Origin: an uncultured Lactobacillus sp.
GTDB lineage: Bacteria > Bacillota > Bacilli > Lactobacillales > Lactobacillaceae
Length of the DNA stretch: 64,000 bases
Assembly (NCBI GenBank): GCA_937916845.1
Contig: CALFSK010000063.1
Coordinates: 1 to 64,000 of the forward strand
Direction: 5' to 3'
Shown: piece by piece, positions 7,909 through 17,150 of the stretch
Layout: each line of letters begins with the position of its first letter
Numbering within the stretch: position 1 is the first letter of the stretch
The notes under the pieces: generated by a model
What the model was told of the DNA's origin: nothing
The model's database searches: none
Seen by the model: the letters and a program-made list of their open reading frames with translations, nothing else
Program-made: the position numbers and the translations under genes

Positions 7909-9357
7909 TTAAATCTTTTCAGCTTCAGCGTTGCCGGCAGCAGCTTCTGCAGCCAACTTAGCTTCTTCTTGTTTGTATAAAATCGCATCGTACTTCTTAG
8001 CAAATGGGAAGTAGATCGCCGTTGAAATAGCTAACGTGCAAGCTTGCCACAACGCCATCTTCCAACCACCAATGAAGAAACCAGAAATAATTGCTGGTGT
8101 CGTCCATGGTGCGGCTACCCCATTTAGCGGTGGCACAATTCCAGTCGCAATCACCGTGTAAGTCGAAATGGCTACGACAACGGGTGTTAAGAAGAATGGA
8201 ATTGCTAAGAATGGGTTCATAACTAATGGCAACCCAAACAGGAATGGTTCGTTAATATTGAAAATAGCAGGAACTAATTCGATTTTACCTAAGGTCTTAA
8301 ACTGCTTGGATTTCGCAAAGAACAAGGTGAAGAGCACCAGCCCAATCGTAATCCCTGACCCGGTCAAGTTAATAAAGTTGTTATAGAATTCATTAGTAAC
8401 AATGTGCGCACCGTTGGCTAAGGTTAAACGACCAGCGTGTGACAACGCTGCGTTTGCCGCCGTATTAGGCATCAAGAAGACCCCTGCAATGGTCCCAACG
8501 ATCAAACCACCATGGACCCCGAAGAACCAGAAGAATGAAACGGCAAAGCCAATGACAACCGCACCCAAGAGTGAATCTGATAAACCTTGCATTGGTAATT
8601 CAAGTAATTCGTAGACCCATTGTAAGAAGTCAGTATTCATGAAGATCTTGAAACCAGCGTAGATGAACATTGAAACAAATAAGATCACACCGGCTGGAAT
8701 CATAGCTGTAAATTGTTTAGCAACACTAGCTGGCACTTGTTCTGGTAAGGTAATCTTCCAACCTTTACGAATCATTGCAGAATATGACCAACCAACTAAT
8801 AACCCAACGATCAAAGCGGCAATCATCCCTTGGCCGCCTAACCAAGTTAAGTTAAAGACGCCGTTAACGGGCGAAGTGACTAACGTTTTGACAGCTGCGG
8901 GTAAATGGTTAACGCTGGCTGCAACGGCCTTAGCCGTCGCACCAGTCGTCCCACTGACCATCGCCGTTTTAACTGGGTTATCAATTTGCATCAATTGGAT
9001 CAAGAAGAATGATGATAACGCCGTCAAACCAGCTGGCAACGCTTCATACCCTTCGTTACGAACGTAGACGTAGGCAATCCCAACAACCGCCCAAATTGAT
9101 AACAAACCGAAACTAGCATTATAAGCTTGGCTAAAGAAGGCGGCCCAACCAGAACTCTGAACAGCGGCTGCTACCGCTGGAATGGGAATGTTCGATAAAA
9201 TCAGGAAGATCGACCCGATAATGATAAATGGTAAAGAATAAATCATCCCATCTTGCATGGCCTTAACAGCTTTGGTATTCACAAACTTCATTACTGGTGG
9301 CATGATTTTGTCATTGACAAACTTGCTGAATCCGCTATTACTACCGCTATTTTCCAT
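7909..9357 (-). CDS. celB: PTS cellobiose-family EIIC permease
   Basis: A 482-residue membrane permease with about ten helices, of the lactose/diacetylchitobiose/cellobiose EIIC family. Recognisable segments are the N-terminal MPPVMKFVNTKAVKAMQDGM, the helix pair around GVHGG (about 285), and the substrate-loop region INEPFLFGLPLVMNP (about 370). It imports a beta-glucoside with concomitant phosphorylation by the EIIB encoded next. Its ATG overlaps the stop codon of the 6-phospho-beta-glucosidase gene by one base (TAATG), implying translational coupling. The C-terminus is Ala/Glu-rich. Confidence 0.92.
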   Translation of the reverse strand: MENSGSNSGFSKFVNDKIMPPVMKFVNTKAVKAMQDGMIYSLPFIIIGSIFLILSNIPIPAVAAAVQSSGWAAFFSQAYNASFGLLSIWAVVGIAYVYVRNEGYEALPAGLTALSSFFLIQLMQIDNPVKTAMVSGTTGATAKAVAASVNHLPAAVKTLVTSPVNGVFNLTWLGGQGMIAALIVGLLVGWSYSAMIRKGWKITLPEQVPASVAKQFTAMIPAGVILFVSMFIYAGFKIFMNTDFLQWVYELLELPMQGLSDSLLGAVVIGFAVSFFWFFGVHGGLIVGTIAGVFLMPNTAANAALSHAGRLTLANGAHIVTNEFYNNFINLTGSGITIGLVLFTLFFAKSKQFKTLGKIELVPAIFNINEPFLFGLPLVMNPFLAIPFFLTPVVVAISTYTVIATGIVPPLNGVAAPWTTPAIISGFFIGGWKMALWQACTLAISTAIYFPFAKKYDAILYKQEEAKLAAEAAAGNAEAEKI

Positions 9358-10745
9358 TACAATTCATCTCCATTTTTTGCAAGAATCCCTTGTAGCCAGT
9401 AGTATGACTTCTTAGGAACCCGCTTTAAATCTTTCAAATCATGATTACTCCGGTTGACATAAACGACCCCGTAACGTTTCTCAATGTCAGCGTGTGAACT
9501 TGGAATATCAATCAATCCCCAGCCCAGGTAACCTAAGACTTGAGCACCATCAATCAAGATGGCATCTTTCATTGCTTTGATATGCTCACGGTGATACTTG
9601 ATTCGTTGATCATCTTCGATCATGTGTTGCCCGTCCCAAGTTTCCCGGAGACCAATTCCATTTTCAATTGGGAAAACGGGAATCTGATACTGGTCATATA
9701 ACTTCGTGATGAGGTTCCGGAAACCAAGTGGATCAATCGTCCATCCCCACGGACTCGCGTCTAAGAAACGGTTTGCCTCAAATGTATAATTGAAATAACG
9801 ATTTGGCACGGCGTCAGCTGGAACCTTGTCCCCGTTAACGACCGCTGACCGATAATAACTAAAGGCTAAAAAATCCGCTTTCATTTTTGCGATGGTTTCC
9901 ATATCACCAGGCTGTAAGTCATAATCAATCCCGGTTTCTTCAACGTAATGCAACACTTCTGGTGAGTAATGGCCGTAGACATAGGCGTCGTTCAAGTTAT
10001 TATTCAAGAACTCGTCACTCTTACGGGCCACCATCACATCGACTGGGTTAGCCGTTTCCGGATAGACCGGCGTATAAGCTAACATCCCGCCAATTTGGAC
10101 ATCTTCATAATGGCTGTGAACAAACGCGTCTAAGCGTGCGTGCGCTAAAACGGTGTGGTGAAAAATCCGATACATATCATTAATACTCTTATCACCATGT
10201 TCATAACCCGAAATGTTGAAAACTTCATCGGTAAAGTAAAGATTATGTTCATTAAAGGTAATCCAGTACTTCACCCGGTCGGCAAAGTGTTCAATCATCT
10301 TTTCCCCGAAGCGGACAAACGCATCAACGACGTGGCGTGACATAAATCCATTTTCTTTTTGAGCCAATGCTAACGGCATGTCGAAATGGTACAGGCAGAT
10401 CATCGGGGTAATTCCCCGTGCTAGCATGGCATCAACTAGCCGGTCGTAAAAAGCAATCCCTGCTTCGTTAAATTCACCATCGCCATCCGGAACGACCCGG
10501 GACCAAGAGATTTGAATCCGGTACATATTCATGTTGAGATCCTTCATAATATCCAGATCTTCTTCGTAACGGTGGTACTCATCAATGGCGTCGTGCCAAT
10601 CAGACGTCTTGTCCGTTGCCGGACGCACATCGTAAACGGACTGACCTTTGCCATCCAGGTTGTAGGCACCTTCAGTTTGCATACTTGAAACTGAGTTGCC
10701 CCAGAAAAAACCTTTGGGCATTTGTCGCTTCTCTTTCATATTCAC
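9357..10745 (-). CDS. 6-phospho-beta-glucosidase, GH1
   Basis: A 462-residue GH1 enzyme that hydrolyses phosphorylated beta-glucosides such as cellobiose-6-phosphate, arbutin or salicin phosphate. The acid/base Glu is in WITFNEHNL (about 175) and the nucleophile Glu is in FPIENGIG (about 365). The N-terminus PKGFFWGNSVSSMQTEGAY is the family signature. The start is GTG 10745, eight bases after AGGAGG; an ATG two codons later is less well placed. It is the first gene of the operon with EIIC, EIIB and an 80-aa protein. A CRE-like palindrome lies 27 bp upstream. Confidence 0.93.
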   Translation of the reverse strand: MNMKEKRQMPKGFFWGNSVSSMQTEGAYNLDGKGQSVYDVRPATDKTSDWHDAIDEYHRYEEDLDIMKDLNMNMYRIQISWSRVVPDGDGEFNEAGIAFYDRLVDAMLARGITPMICLYHFDMPLALAQKENGFMSRHVVDAFVRFGEKMIEHFADRVKYWITFNEHNLYFTDEVFNISGYEHGDKSINDMYRIFHHTVLAHARLDAFVHSHYEDVQIGGMLAYTPVYPETANPVDVMVARKSDEFLNNNLNDAYVYGHYSPEVLHYVEETGIDYDLQPGDMETIAKMKADFLAFSYYRSAVVNGDKVPADAVPNRYFNYTFEANRFLDASPWGWTIDPLGFRNLITKLYDQYQIPVFPIENGIGLRETWDGQHMIEDDQRIKYHREHIKAMKDAILIDGAQVLGYLGWGLIDIPSSHADIEKRYGVVYVNRSNHDLKDLKRVPKKSYYWLQGILAKNGDEL

Positions 10746-10772
10746 CCGATATTCCTCCTAAGCTTCATTTAG

Positions 10773-10784
10773 AAAACGTTTTCC
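10773..10784. promoter_or_regulatory. CRE-like palindrome (CcpA) upstream of the beta-glucoside operon
   Basis: GAAAACGTTTTC is a perfect 12-bp palindrome around the CG core, matching the central part of the catabolite-responsive element. Its location just upstream of a PTS operon fits CcpA repression. Confidence 0.6.
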
Positions 10785-10785
10785 T

Positions 10786-11447
10786 CAAAGAAAATAATAA
10801 CGGATATCTTGATAAAAAACAACCCTAATTTATATAAAAGTATATGTTTTTAAATTTAATGAGCTTAACTTATTCTGATAGCTACAGTTATAAAGTCGTT
10901 GACTAATTGTCCCTAAGCCTTACCATACTTGGGTTTAAGTATCTTTTTTGCCCTTAATTCCGTCTTTTTTCTACTATATTATGGATTAATCAACGCTAAA
11001 AACCGTGCAAACCAAAAATCAGCTTGCCATCATTACCCCTTTTTTAGCCGATATAAGTCCAAACTTTTAGTTTAAAACAATTAAATTAGCCAAAAACAAT
11101 GCTTTTTTCGATAAAAATCCATGATTTTAGCAATAAAAAGAATATAACAACGTCCCAATTTTCCGTAACAAACTTCATTTAAAGCTTGTTCTAATAATCG
11201 CAATCACCCTAGTTATGCGGGCTTTGGTAACGGATTTATCGAATCTTCAAAAGATGTCAAAACCGTTACAAAGATTACAGCAACCGCGGTTCCTGTAATC
11301 TTTGCATTGCGTTCTTAAAATTCGCGATACTTCCAAGTAACACGCCGGGGTTAGACTGGGTTCTGTTGTTAAGCGAGAGCGAAAGAGAGACAACGTATAT
11401 AAATTTGACACTAATCGACGTTCACAAATCATAGGAGTGTGTATATT
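10786..11447. other. Long AT-rich intergenic region
   Basis: About 660 bp without a supported gene lie between two divergent transcripts. The left part is very AT-rich and must hold the promoter of the PTS operon. The right part holds a 36-bp palindrome (11269-11304), a GTAACGG/CCGTTAC pair (from about 11227) and the leader of the LysM gene. I could not match it to a known riboswitch. Confidence 0.5.
11269..11304. promoter_or_regulatory. 36-bp near-perfect palindrome in the LysM gene leader
   Basis: CAAAGATTACAG and CTGTAATCTTTG flank the self-complementary AACCGCGGTT, with a single C/C mismatch on each side. It lies about 145-180 bp upstream of the LysM transglycosylase start. It may be a long leader hairpin or an operator. 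Confidence 0.45.
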
Positions 11448-12029
11448 TTGAAAAAAATCGTAACTACTATCTTAACTACTTCAGCCGCAGCCGTTAGCTT
11501 ATTATTTGCCGGTGTCTTAACCGCAAATGCCGACTCAACTTACACGGTTAAATCAGGCGACTCTGTTTGGGCAATCTCCCAAAAATTCAACACTTCAATG
11601 AACAAGATCGAATCAACTAATAACATTAAAGGTCATTTCATCTTACCTGGCCAAAAATTAACGATTGGTACGAAGTCAACGGCTAACACTGCCACTGCAG
11701 CAACGACGACTACTGCCAACACTACTAGTACCAAAACGACTAGTGATAAGACTTCATCAACCACTAGTACCGCAACGTCTAGCTATACTGGCAGCAACCT
11801 TCAAAGCTACGTTTTAAGCCAAATGGAATCACGGACTGGCGTTTCCGCTTCAACTTGGAACACGATCATTACGCGTGAATCGAACTGGCAACCAAACGTC
11901 GTTAACAGCACGAGTGGTGCTTACGGCTTGTTCCAAAACATGCACATCTCAGGTGGTTCCGTTGAAGCACAAGTCAACGCAGCCGTTGCACTTTACAATG
12001 CACAAGGCATGCAAGCCTGGGCACTTTAA
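11448..12029 (+). CDS. Secreted LysM protein with transglycosylase-like C-terminus
   Basis: A 193-residue protein. The start is probably TTG 11448, ten bases after AGGAG; an in-frame GTG nine bases earlier is too close to that site. It has a signal peptide (cut near TANA-DS), one LysM peptidoglycan-binding motif ([18 protein letters not shown], about 32-75), a Thr/Ser-rich linker, and a C-terminal domain with [21 protein letters not shown]. Its Glu matches the catalytic residue of lysozyme/transglycosylase folds. It is expected in the cell wall or medium, cutting or remodelling peptidoglycan. It is monocistronic with a strong terminator. Confidence 0.85.
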   Translation: MKKIVTTILTTSAAAVSLLFAGVLTANADSTYTVKSGDSVWAISQKFNTSMNKIESTNNIKGHFILPGQKLTIGTKSTANTATAATTTTANTTSTKTTSDKTSSTTSTATSSYTGSNLQSYVLSQMESRTGVSASTWNTIITRESNWQPNVVNSTSGAYGLFQNMHISGGSVEAQVNAAVALYNAQGMQAWAL

Positions 12030-12048
12030 GCTTACGTTTAAGTATTTG

Positions 12049-12080
12049 AAAAACGTCTGGAAAATTCCAGGCGTTTTTTT
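12049..12080 (+). terminator. Terminator of LysM gene
   Basis: AAACGTCTGGAA pairs with TTCCAGGCGTTT (one G-U pair) and is followed by a T run. Confidence 0.85.
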
Positions 12081-12288
12081 GTGTCTTCTAAAGTAATCAT
12101 GACCCCCAGCGTCGCAATTGCGCGCCTGCGATTGCGCCCATCATCCCCTGTTGAGGCGTCATCTTTAACCATTTCCACAGCTGACTAGACAATCCCTCAA
12201 AAAACGTCCATAATTGAATTTTAAGCGCTGTCATTTTCAGATTACGTGTAACCTAAAAATTTAATCGATTGAATAAAGGAGTCTCATC

Positions 12289-12816
12289 ATGCAAATCAAA
12301 ACAATTCAACCAGCCGACTACGACGCTGTTGATAAACTAGTCAAAGATGCTTTTACCCAGACCGAACACGGTTACGATGGTGAAGTCGAATTAATCCACG
12401 CCTTGCGCGAAGATCCGGCTTACCAAGCTTACTTAGAAGTCGTTGCTTTTGACCGCCAACAACAGCCCGTTGGCCTTGGCGTACTCAGTCCCATCACCAT
12501 CAGTGACGGCACCAAGACGACAACCGGCCTGGCACTGGCCCCATTAGCCGTCGCCCCAGCCCATCAAAAAGAAGGCATCGGTCGCCGGTTAACGCAAAAA
12601 TTGGAACAACGCGCCCGCATCTCCGGTGCAACCTATGTCAGCATTCTTGGCTGGCCAGACTATTACAGTAAGTTCGGTTACCGTCCTGCTAGTCAATTCG
12701 ACATTCAAGCCGGTTTTGACGTGCCCGATGATGCTTACATGATCAAATCATTGGCACCAAACGGTCTTGACGGCGTTCACGGCACGGTCCACTATTCTAA
12801 GGCGTTTGGCCTGTAG
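12289..12816 (+). CDS. GNAT family N-acetyltransferase (YhbS-like)
   Basis: A 175-residue acetyltransferase starting at ATG 12289 behind AAAGGAG. The acetyl-CoA motif A is LAPLAVAPAHQKEGIGRRL (Q/R-x-x-G-x-G/A, about 85-105), preceded by a beta strand carrying LGVLSPITI. GWPDYYSKFGYRPASQF (about 125-142) is typical of YhbS-type proteins. The substrate is unknown. A putative membrane-anchored protein begins six bases after its stop and is probably translated by coupling. Confidence 0.85.
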   Translation: MQIKTIQPADYDAVDKLVKDAFTQTEHGYDGEVELIHALREDPAYQAYLEVVAFDRQQQPVGLGVLSPITISDGTKTTTGLALAPLAVAPAHQKEGIGRRLTQKLEQRARISGATYVSILGWPDYYSKFGYRPASQFDIQAGFDVPDDAYMIKSLAPNGLDGVHGTVHYSKAFGL

Positions 12817-12822
12817 GCTCCC

Positions 12823-13368
12823 ATGAAGAAGCGTTACTGGTTAGGCGGCGGGTTACTCATTCTCTTACTACTGGCTGGCACCCTGCTAGTTGTGAATCGA
12901 CAACCCTCACAACCAGCGTCAAAACCGGCCACCGCACCCGTTGCCAAAAAGAAGCCCCAACCATCAGTACCACCGTTAACCCACCGCGCTTGGAAAAAGC
13001 AACCCGAATTGAAGTACGCGGGAATTATTTATTACGCCGTCAAGCACTTGAAAATTCAGCGCTGGCAAGAAGTTTCCGACTTTAAGAAGGGCTGGCAGGT
13101 GGAAATTTATCCTGGTCATACTAAAACGAAATACCTCGTTTGGCCGGATCAAAATATCCGTGAAGAAGCCAAACAGTTAGAACCAAACTGGTTCACCCTC
13201 AACGCGGACCAAACGGTGACTTACGATAGCTTCGGGGTACACACCTTCGAAGCTGACGAAACTGCAACGGTTAGCGAAGCCCACATTTTGAAACAACTTC
13301 GCGCCGACCACGCGGCTAAAAAAGTGTATGGGATGCTCGATCAACTTCAAGTCGTTAAGCACCACTAG
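12823..13368 (+). CDS. N-terminally anchored extracellular protein, unknown
   Basis: A 181-residue protein starting MKKRYW, with one hydrophobic segment (about 8-25, GGGLLILLLLAGTLLVV). A Pro/Lys-rich linker (about 28-55) and a soluble domain rich in Trp and Lys follow (KYAGIIYYAVKHLKIQRW, VYGMLDQLQVV). No lipobox Cys is present, so it is a signal anchor or cleaved signal. It has no clear Shine-Dalgarno; translation probably re-initiates from the GNAT gene ending six bases upstream. I do not recognise the family. Confidence 0.65.
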   Translation: MKKRYWLGGGLLILLLLAGTLLVVNRQPSQPASKPATAPVAKKKPQPSVPPLTHRAWKKQPELKYAGIIYYAVKHLKIQRWQEVSDFKKGWQVEIYPGHTKTKYLVWPDQNIREEAKQLEPNWFTLNADQTVTYDSFGVHTFEADETATVSEAHILKQLRADHAAKKVYGMLDQLQVVKHH

Positions 13369-13390
13369 GCTCGATTCAAACGTCAAAAAT

Positions 13391-13433
13391 AAAGCATACT
13401 GTAGAATCGGTTTCGGTTTTACGGTGTGCTTTT
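13391..13433 (+). terminator. Terminator of the GNAT operon
   Basis: AAAGCATACTGTAGAA pairs with TTTTACGGTGTGCTTT through three G-U pairs valid on the plus RNA. Confidence 0.75.
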
Positions 13434-13531
13434 CGTATGGTTGACCTTTCATTACATTGACAATTCGTCCCGTGATGCTAGGCTAAAAGAAGTGTGTTTT
13501 TATGAATCTCAATTTGAAAGGATGAACACCA

Positions 13532-14908
13532 TTGACCAATCCACGTATCGCGCGGTCACTTATTGTGATGGTGTTTGGAACCTTTTTCGGTATTCTCTGT
13601 TCCACGTTAATGAATACCGCCCTACCACAATTAATGACCGTTTTTAACGTCACTGAAGCACAAGTCCAGTGGATCACCAACGGCTATATGCTAGTCAACG
13701 CGCTCATGATTCCCGTGAGCGCCTACCTGATTCGCCGTTTCTCATTCCGCCACCTCTTTATTTTGGCAACTGCTATTTTCTTATTAGGCACCGCACTGGG
13801 TGCCGTCGGGACACAATTTTTTGTCGTGATCATCGCACGCATGGTCCAAGCGGTTGGCGCCGGTATGATGATGCCACTAGTTAACGTGCTGGCCATTCGC
13901 TATGCACAGCCCGACAAAAAGGGGGCCATTATGGGAATTATTGGCCTAGCCTTTAATTTTTCACCCATCATTGGTCCCACCGTCTCAGGCGTTATCCTGG
14001 ATTACTTATCGTGGCGCTACTTATTTATCGTGATCATCCCATTTATCATCATCACGCTGATTGCCTCGATTGCCATTTTACCTAACATTGCGCACAATGA
14101 GCTGCCTACTTTTGACACCCGCGGGTTCATTCTAATCAGTATTGGCTTATGGTCGCTGTTAATGGGCCTCTCGAGTATCTCTTCGGCCAACTTTTTGTCA
14201 TGGCGCGTCAGTGGCTTGATTATTTTAGGGTTAGTCTTCGTGGTGCTATTCTACTTATCACAACGCCGCCAAGCCCAACCACTGATTAATCTGCACGTTT
14301 TCAACCACCAACAATTCGTTGTCGCTACGACCATTAATACACTCATTACGGCCACCATGTACGGCAATGCGATTCTGTTGCCGTTGCTGATCCAAACGAT
14401 TCAACATCGGAGCGCACTAGTCTCGGGTCTCGTGATCCTTCCCGGCGCTATTTTGACTGGGACCCTCTCACGGCTCAGTGGTCGGTTGTACGACCGCTTG
14501 AACGTCCGCATCTTAGTCTTTACCGGACTAGCCATCGACTGTACGGGGACGCTTTTGCAAGCCTTGATTGGGACAAACAGTACCCCAATCGTGCTCGCAA
14601 TTTTCCAAACCGTCCGCCAACTCGGCTTAGTCACGATGCTCATTCCGTTACAAACCCACGCGTTAGGGCTACTCCCCTATAACATGGTGCCAGACGGGGT
14701 TGCCACCTTCAACACGATTCGTCAGGTTGCCGCTTCATTTGGGACCGCGCTGATCGTTGCCGTCGTCGCAAACGTTAATCAGCATTGGTCCGGTGCCGGC
14801 TATTTAGGTATTGAAGCGGGGTTCATCGTCTGCTTGACCCTCCTACTGATTTCATTAGTCGTGGCCCGGCACCTCTCAAAACAAAAAAGTCTTAACGTCA
14901 CAACTTAA
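13532..14908 (+). CDS. MFS drug-type exporter, DHA2 (EmrB/QacA) family
   Basis: A 458-residue protein starting at TTG 13532, nine bases after AAAGGA. It has 14 predicted helices. The DHA2 features are the N-terminal LMNTALPQLMTVF, the loop WITNGYMLVNALMIPVSAYLIRRF, motif C-like GLAFNFSPIIGPTVSGVI, and a central pair of extra helices. It probably exports lipophilic compounds by proton antiport; the substrate is unknown. It has no adjacent regulator. Its 3' end is followed by a half-copy of the 3'-UTR repeat and a terminator. Confidence 0.9.
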   Translation: MTNPRIARSLIVMVFGTFFGILCSTLMNTALPQLMTVFNVTEAQVQWITNGYMLVNALMIPVSAYLIRRFSFRHLFILATAIFLLGTALGAVGTQFFVVIIARMVQAVGAGMMMPLVNVLAIRYAQPDKKGAIMGIIGLAFNFSPIIGPTVSGVILDYLSWRYLFIVIIPFIIITLIASIAILPNIAHNELPTFDTRGFILISIGLWSLLMGLSSISSANFLSWRVSGLIILGLVFVVLFYLSQRRQAQPLINLHVFNHQQFVVATTINTLITATMYGNAILLPLLIQTIQHRSALVSGLVILPGAILTGTLSRLSGRLYDRLNVRILVFTGLAIDCTGTLLQALIGTNSTPIVLAIFQTVRQLGLVTMLIPLQTHALGLLPYNMVPDGVATFNTIRQVAASFGTALIVAVVANVNQHWSGAGYLGIEAGFIVCLTLLLISLVVARHLSKQKSLNVTT

Positions 14909-14910
14909 TA

Positions 14911-14994
14911 AGAGCGGAACAAGTTGTCTTTTGGTGCACGTTTCGACCACAAAAATATAAACCTATCCATTCAGAAAATTCTGAGTGGATAGGT
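14911..14994 (+). repeat. 3'-UTR repeat (half copy) plus TTCAGAA-core terminator
   Basis: 14913-14949 matches the downstream arm of the 3'-UTR repeat (AGCGGAACAA, TTTTGGTGCACGTTTCGACC). A terminator stem follows at 14961-14994 (CCTATCCATTCAGAA paired with TTCTGAGTGGATAGG) with a T-rich tail. The upstream arm of the repeat is missing. Its order (stop, repeat, terminator) is the same as in the full copies. Confidence 0.75.
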
Positions 14995-15096
14995 TATTTT
15001 TATTCCAGCTTCTTTTTGACCGAAACCTCTGCCATTTAACGTACTTATAAGTGTCGCTTAAAACATTTCATCAACTTAGAAAGCTGAGGCCGCCCC

Positions 15097-15714
15097 ATGA
15101 TTACTGATTGGTTCGATGACGATCCACTATTTAACCGTTATTACCCTGACAATCCCGATTACCGTCATTACTTTGAAAATGAGTGGGGTATTCCTATTCA
15201 TAATGATGTCCACCTCTTTGAACTGCTGAGTCTCGTCGGCTTTGCGGCTGGCTTGAATTGGCAAGTCGTCCTTAACAAACGGCAGTCCTTTGACGCCGCC
15301 TTTGCCCACTGGAATATTAACCAAGTCGCGCAGATGACCCCACTGACGATTGCCGAGCTGCTACGGAATCCTACGATTATCCGCAACGCCCGCAAAATTG
15401 GCGCCGTGATTCACAACGCTAACGTTGTTCGGCGGTTAATTCGGCAATACGGCTCATTTGATCAGTACCTATGGCACCAAATCCACTATCAACAACTCGT
15501 TTTATCCGTTGAACACCTGCGTGACCTTCCCCGACAGACCGCAATTAGCAAACAATTATCAAAACAAATGCAAGCTGACGGGTTTCAATTTGCCGGCGCC
15601 ATAACAATTCAAGCCTGGCTCGTCACAACTGGGTTAATCACGGCACGGCGAGATCACAGAGGCATCATCAAAGCAAAAAACGTCCGCCAGATTACTGACG
15701 AACGTTTATATTGA
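15097..15714 (+). CDS. DNA-3-methyladenine glycosylase I-like protein (Tag family, zinc site absent)
   Basis: A 205-residue protein clearly related to Tag: EWGIPIHNDVHLFELLSLVGFAAGLNWQVVLNKRQSF and IIRNARKIGAVIHNANVV correspond to the conserved HhH-fold core that excises 3-methyladenine. Tag normally binds zinc through an N-terminal Cys-x-Trp and a C-terminal His/Cys segment. Here the N-terminus reads MITDWFDDDPLF and the C-terminus lacks the His and Cys residues. It is thus a divergent member whose activity is uncertain. Its last codons contain a minus-strand terminator for the convergent aspartase gene. Confidence 0.75.
   Translation: MITDWFDDDPLFNRYYPDNPDYRHYFENEWGIPIHNDVHLFELLSLVGFAAGLNWQVVLNKRQSFDAAFAHWNINQVAQMTPLTIAELLRNPTIIRNARKIGAVIHNANVVRRLIRQYGSFDQYLWHQIHYQQLVLSVEHLRDLPRQTAISKQLSKQMQADGFQFAGAITIQAWLVTTGLITARRDHRGIIKAKNVRQITDERLY
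15675..15707 (-). terminator. Aspartase terminator embedded in the Tag-like coding end
   Basis: On the minus strand AAACGTTCGTCAG pairs with CTGGCGGACGTTT (G-U pairs valid on that strand) and is followed by TTTTTT. It overlaps the final codons of the convergent gene. Confidence 0.7.
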
Positions 15715-15731
15715 CCGATTCAATTAAGCCA

Positions 15732-17126
15732 TTAAGCCTGTTTGGTCATACTAATGGTGGTATCCCTAGGTTGCGTCAAGCCGGCAGGTGAAAATAGTTG
15801 ATCAATTAAGGCTGGCGCTAGCAGGTGTCGTTCGCGCAATAGCGCTGGTACCGAGCTATGCGTCGCCAAGGCTTTCTTAATCAATCCAGTCGTGACTTCA
15901 TAACCGAGGTATGGGGATAAAACGGTCGCCGTAATCGTTGAGTGCGCGACTTGATCTGCACACCGTTTCCGGTTGACGGTCACGTCACGAACACAGTTCT
16001 CAACGAGCGTCTGCATTGCGCGTTGCAAATGCCGTTCGCTCTCCAGCAGTGCCCGTAACATAATGGGTTCAAACGCGTTTAACTCTAGTTGCCCCGCCTC
16101 AGCGGCCATTGTTACGGTAACGTCATTGCCCATGACTTCAAACGCAACTTGGTTGACCACTTCCGGAATCACCGGGTTAACCTTATCGGGCATAATCGAT
16201 GAGCCTGCTTGTTTCGCCGGTAAATTGAGTTCGCCAAGCCCCGATTGCGGCCCACTACCGAGTAACCGTAAATCATTGCTAAATTTAGAAAGATCAGCGG
16301 CTAAAATCTTCATGGCACCCGAAAATTCAACAAAGCCGTCACAATTTTGCGTGGCGTCAACTAAGTCAGGTGCTGATTGTAATGCCAAGTGAACGTTTGC
16401 GTTCAAGGCATCAATAATATGTGTTTGGTAATACTTGGTTGCGTTAATGCCCGTCCCAATCGCAGTACCACCTAAGTTTACGACCCGTAAGTGTTCGCCC
16501 GCGGATTTGACCCGCGCCAAATCCCGGTTAAAAAGTTGATAATAGGCATGGAAGGTCCGCCCATACGTCGTTGGGACAGCATCTTCCAACTGTGTCCGCC
16601 CAACCTTAATGGCGTCTTGATACCGTTTAGACTTAATCAAGAGGGCCTGTGACAGCTGTTCAATCGCACCTAGCAATCCGGGTAATTGCGCACATAACGC
16701 CATCTTACCCGCCGTTGGAAAAGTATCATTAGTTGATTGTGATTGGTTCACGTCATCGTTAGGATGCACCATAACGTCCGGGTCAAGCTGGTGGGCTAGG
16801 TTGGCAATAACTTCATTCACGTTCATATTGGCAGAAGTACCGGCGCCACCTTGGATCGCCGGTACAATGAAGCTATCCGCATGCCGCCCCAACAGCAATT
16901 GGTCACAAGCGGCAGTAATGGCGCGCTGTTTATCAGCCGTCAGCGTACCAGCTTTAAAGTTCACGGTCGCAGCCGCCTTTTTGATCTGAATTAAATTATG
17001 AATCAGTAGCGGGTCCATGCGTTCTTTCGTAACTGGAAAGTTATGAACCGCGCGTACTGTATGAATACCGTATAATGCATTCTCTTCAACTGGCAGTTTA
17101 CCAATACAATCCTCTTCAATTCGCAT
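15732..17126 (-). CDS. aspA: Aspartate ammonia-lyase (fumarase/aspartase superfamily)
   Basis: A 464-residue enzyme, full length for the family. It deaminates aspartate to fumarate and ammonia. The superfamily signature GSSIMPDKVNP (about 325) is followed by VIPEVVNQVAFEVMGND, which is the aspartase form rather than the fumarase form (fumarase has TQCEA). The N-terminus RIEEDCIGKLPVEENALYGIHTVRAVHNFP, QGGAGTSANMNVNE and NQSQSTNDTFPT also fit aspartase. Class II fumarase is the alternative. Fumarate made here could feed the fumarate reductase encoded at 59 kb. A near-perfect 21-bp inverted repeat lies 25 bp upstream. Confidence 0.85.
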   Translation of the reverse strand: MRIEEDCIGKLPVEENALYGIHTVRAVHNFPVTKERMDPLLIHNLIQIKKAAATVNFKAGTLTADKQRAITAACDQLLLGRHADSFIVPAIQGGAGTSANMNVNEVIANLAHQLDPDVMVHPNDDVNQSQSTNDTFPTAGKMALCAQLPGLLGAIEQLSQALLIKSKRYQDAIKVGRTQLEDAVPTTYGRTFHAYYQLFNRDLARVKSAGEHLRVVNLGGTAIGTGINATKYYQTHIIDALNANVHLALQSAPDLVDATQNCDGFVEFSGAMKILAADLSKFSNDLRLLGSGPQSGLGELNLPAKQAGSSIMPDKVNPVIPEVVNQVAFEVMGNDVTVTMAAEAGQLELNAFEPIMLRALLESERHLQRAMQTLVENCVRDVTVNRKRCADQVAHSTITATVLSPYLGYEVTTGLIKKALATHSSVPALLRERHLLAPALIDQLFSPAGLTQPRDTTISMTKQA

Positions 17127-17150
17127 AACAAAACCCTCTCAATTGGATTT

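Noticed and set aside
8168..9067. Plus-strand reading frames opposite the EIIC gene
   Set aside because: Antisense shadows of a well-supported permease, without ribosome sites.
11100..11447. c-di-AMP (ydaO) riboswitch before the LysM gene
   Set aside because: The gene class would fit, but I could not align the conserved ydaO sequence blocks; only generic palindromes are present.
15732..17126. Fumarate hydratase class II
   Set aside because: The sequence after GSSIMPDKVNP (VIPEVVNQ) and the N-terminus match aspartase; fumarase would have a TQCEA-type continuation.
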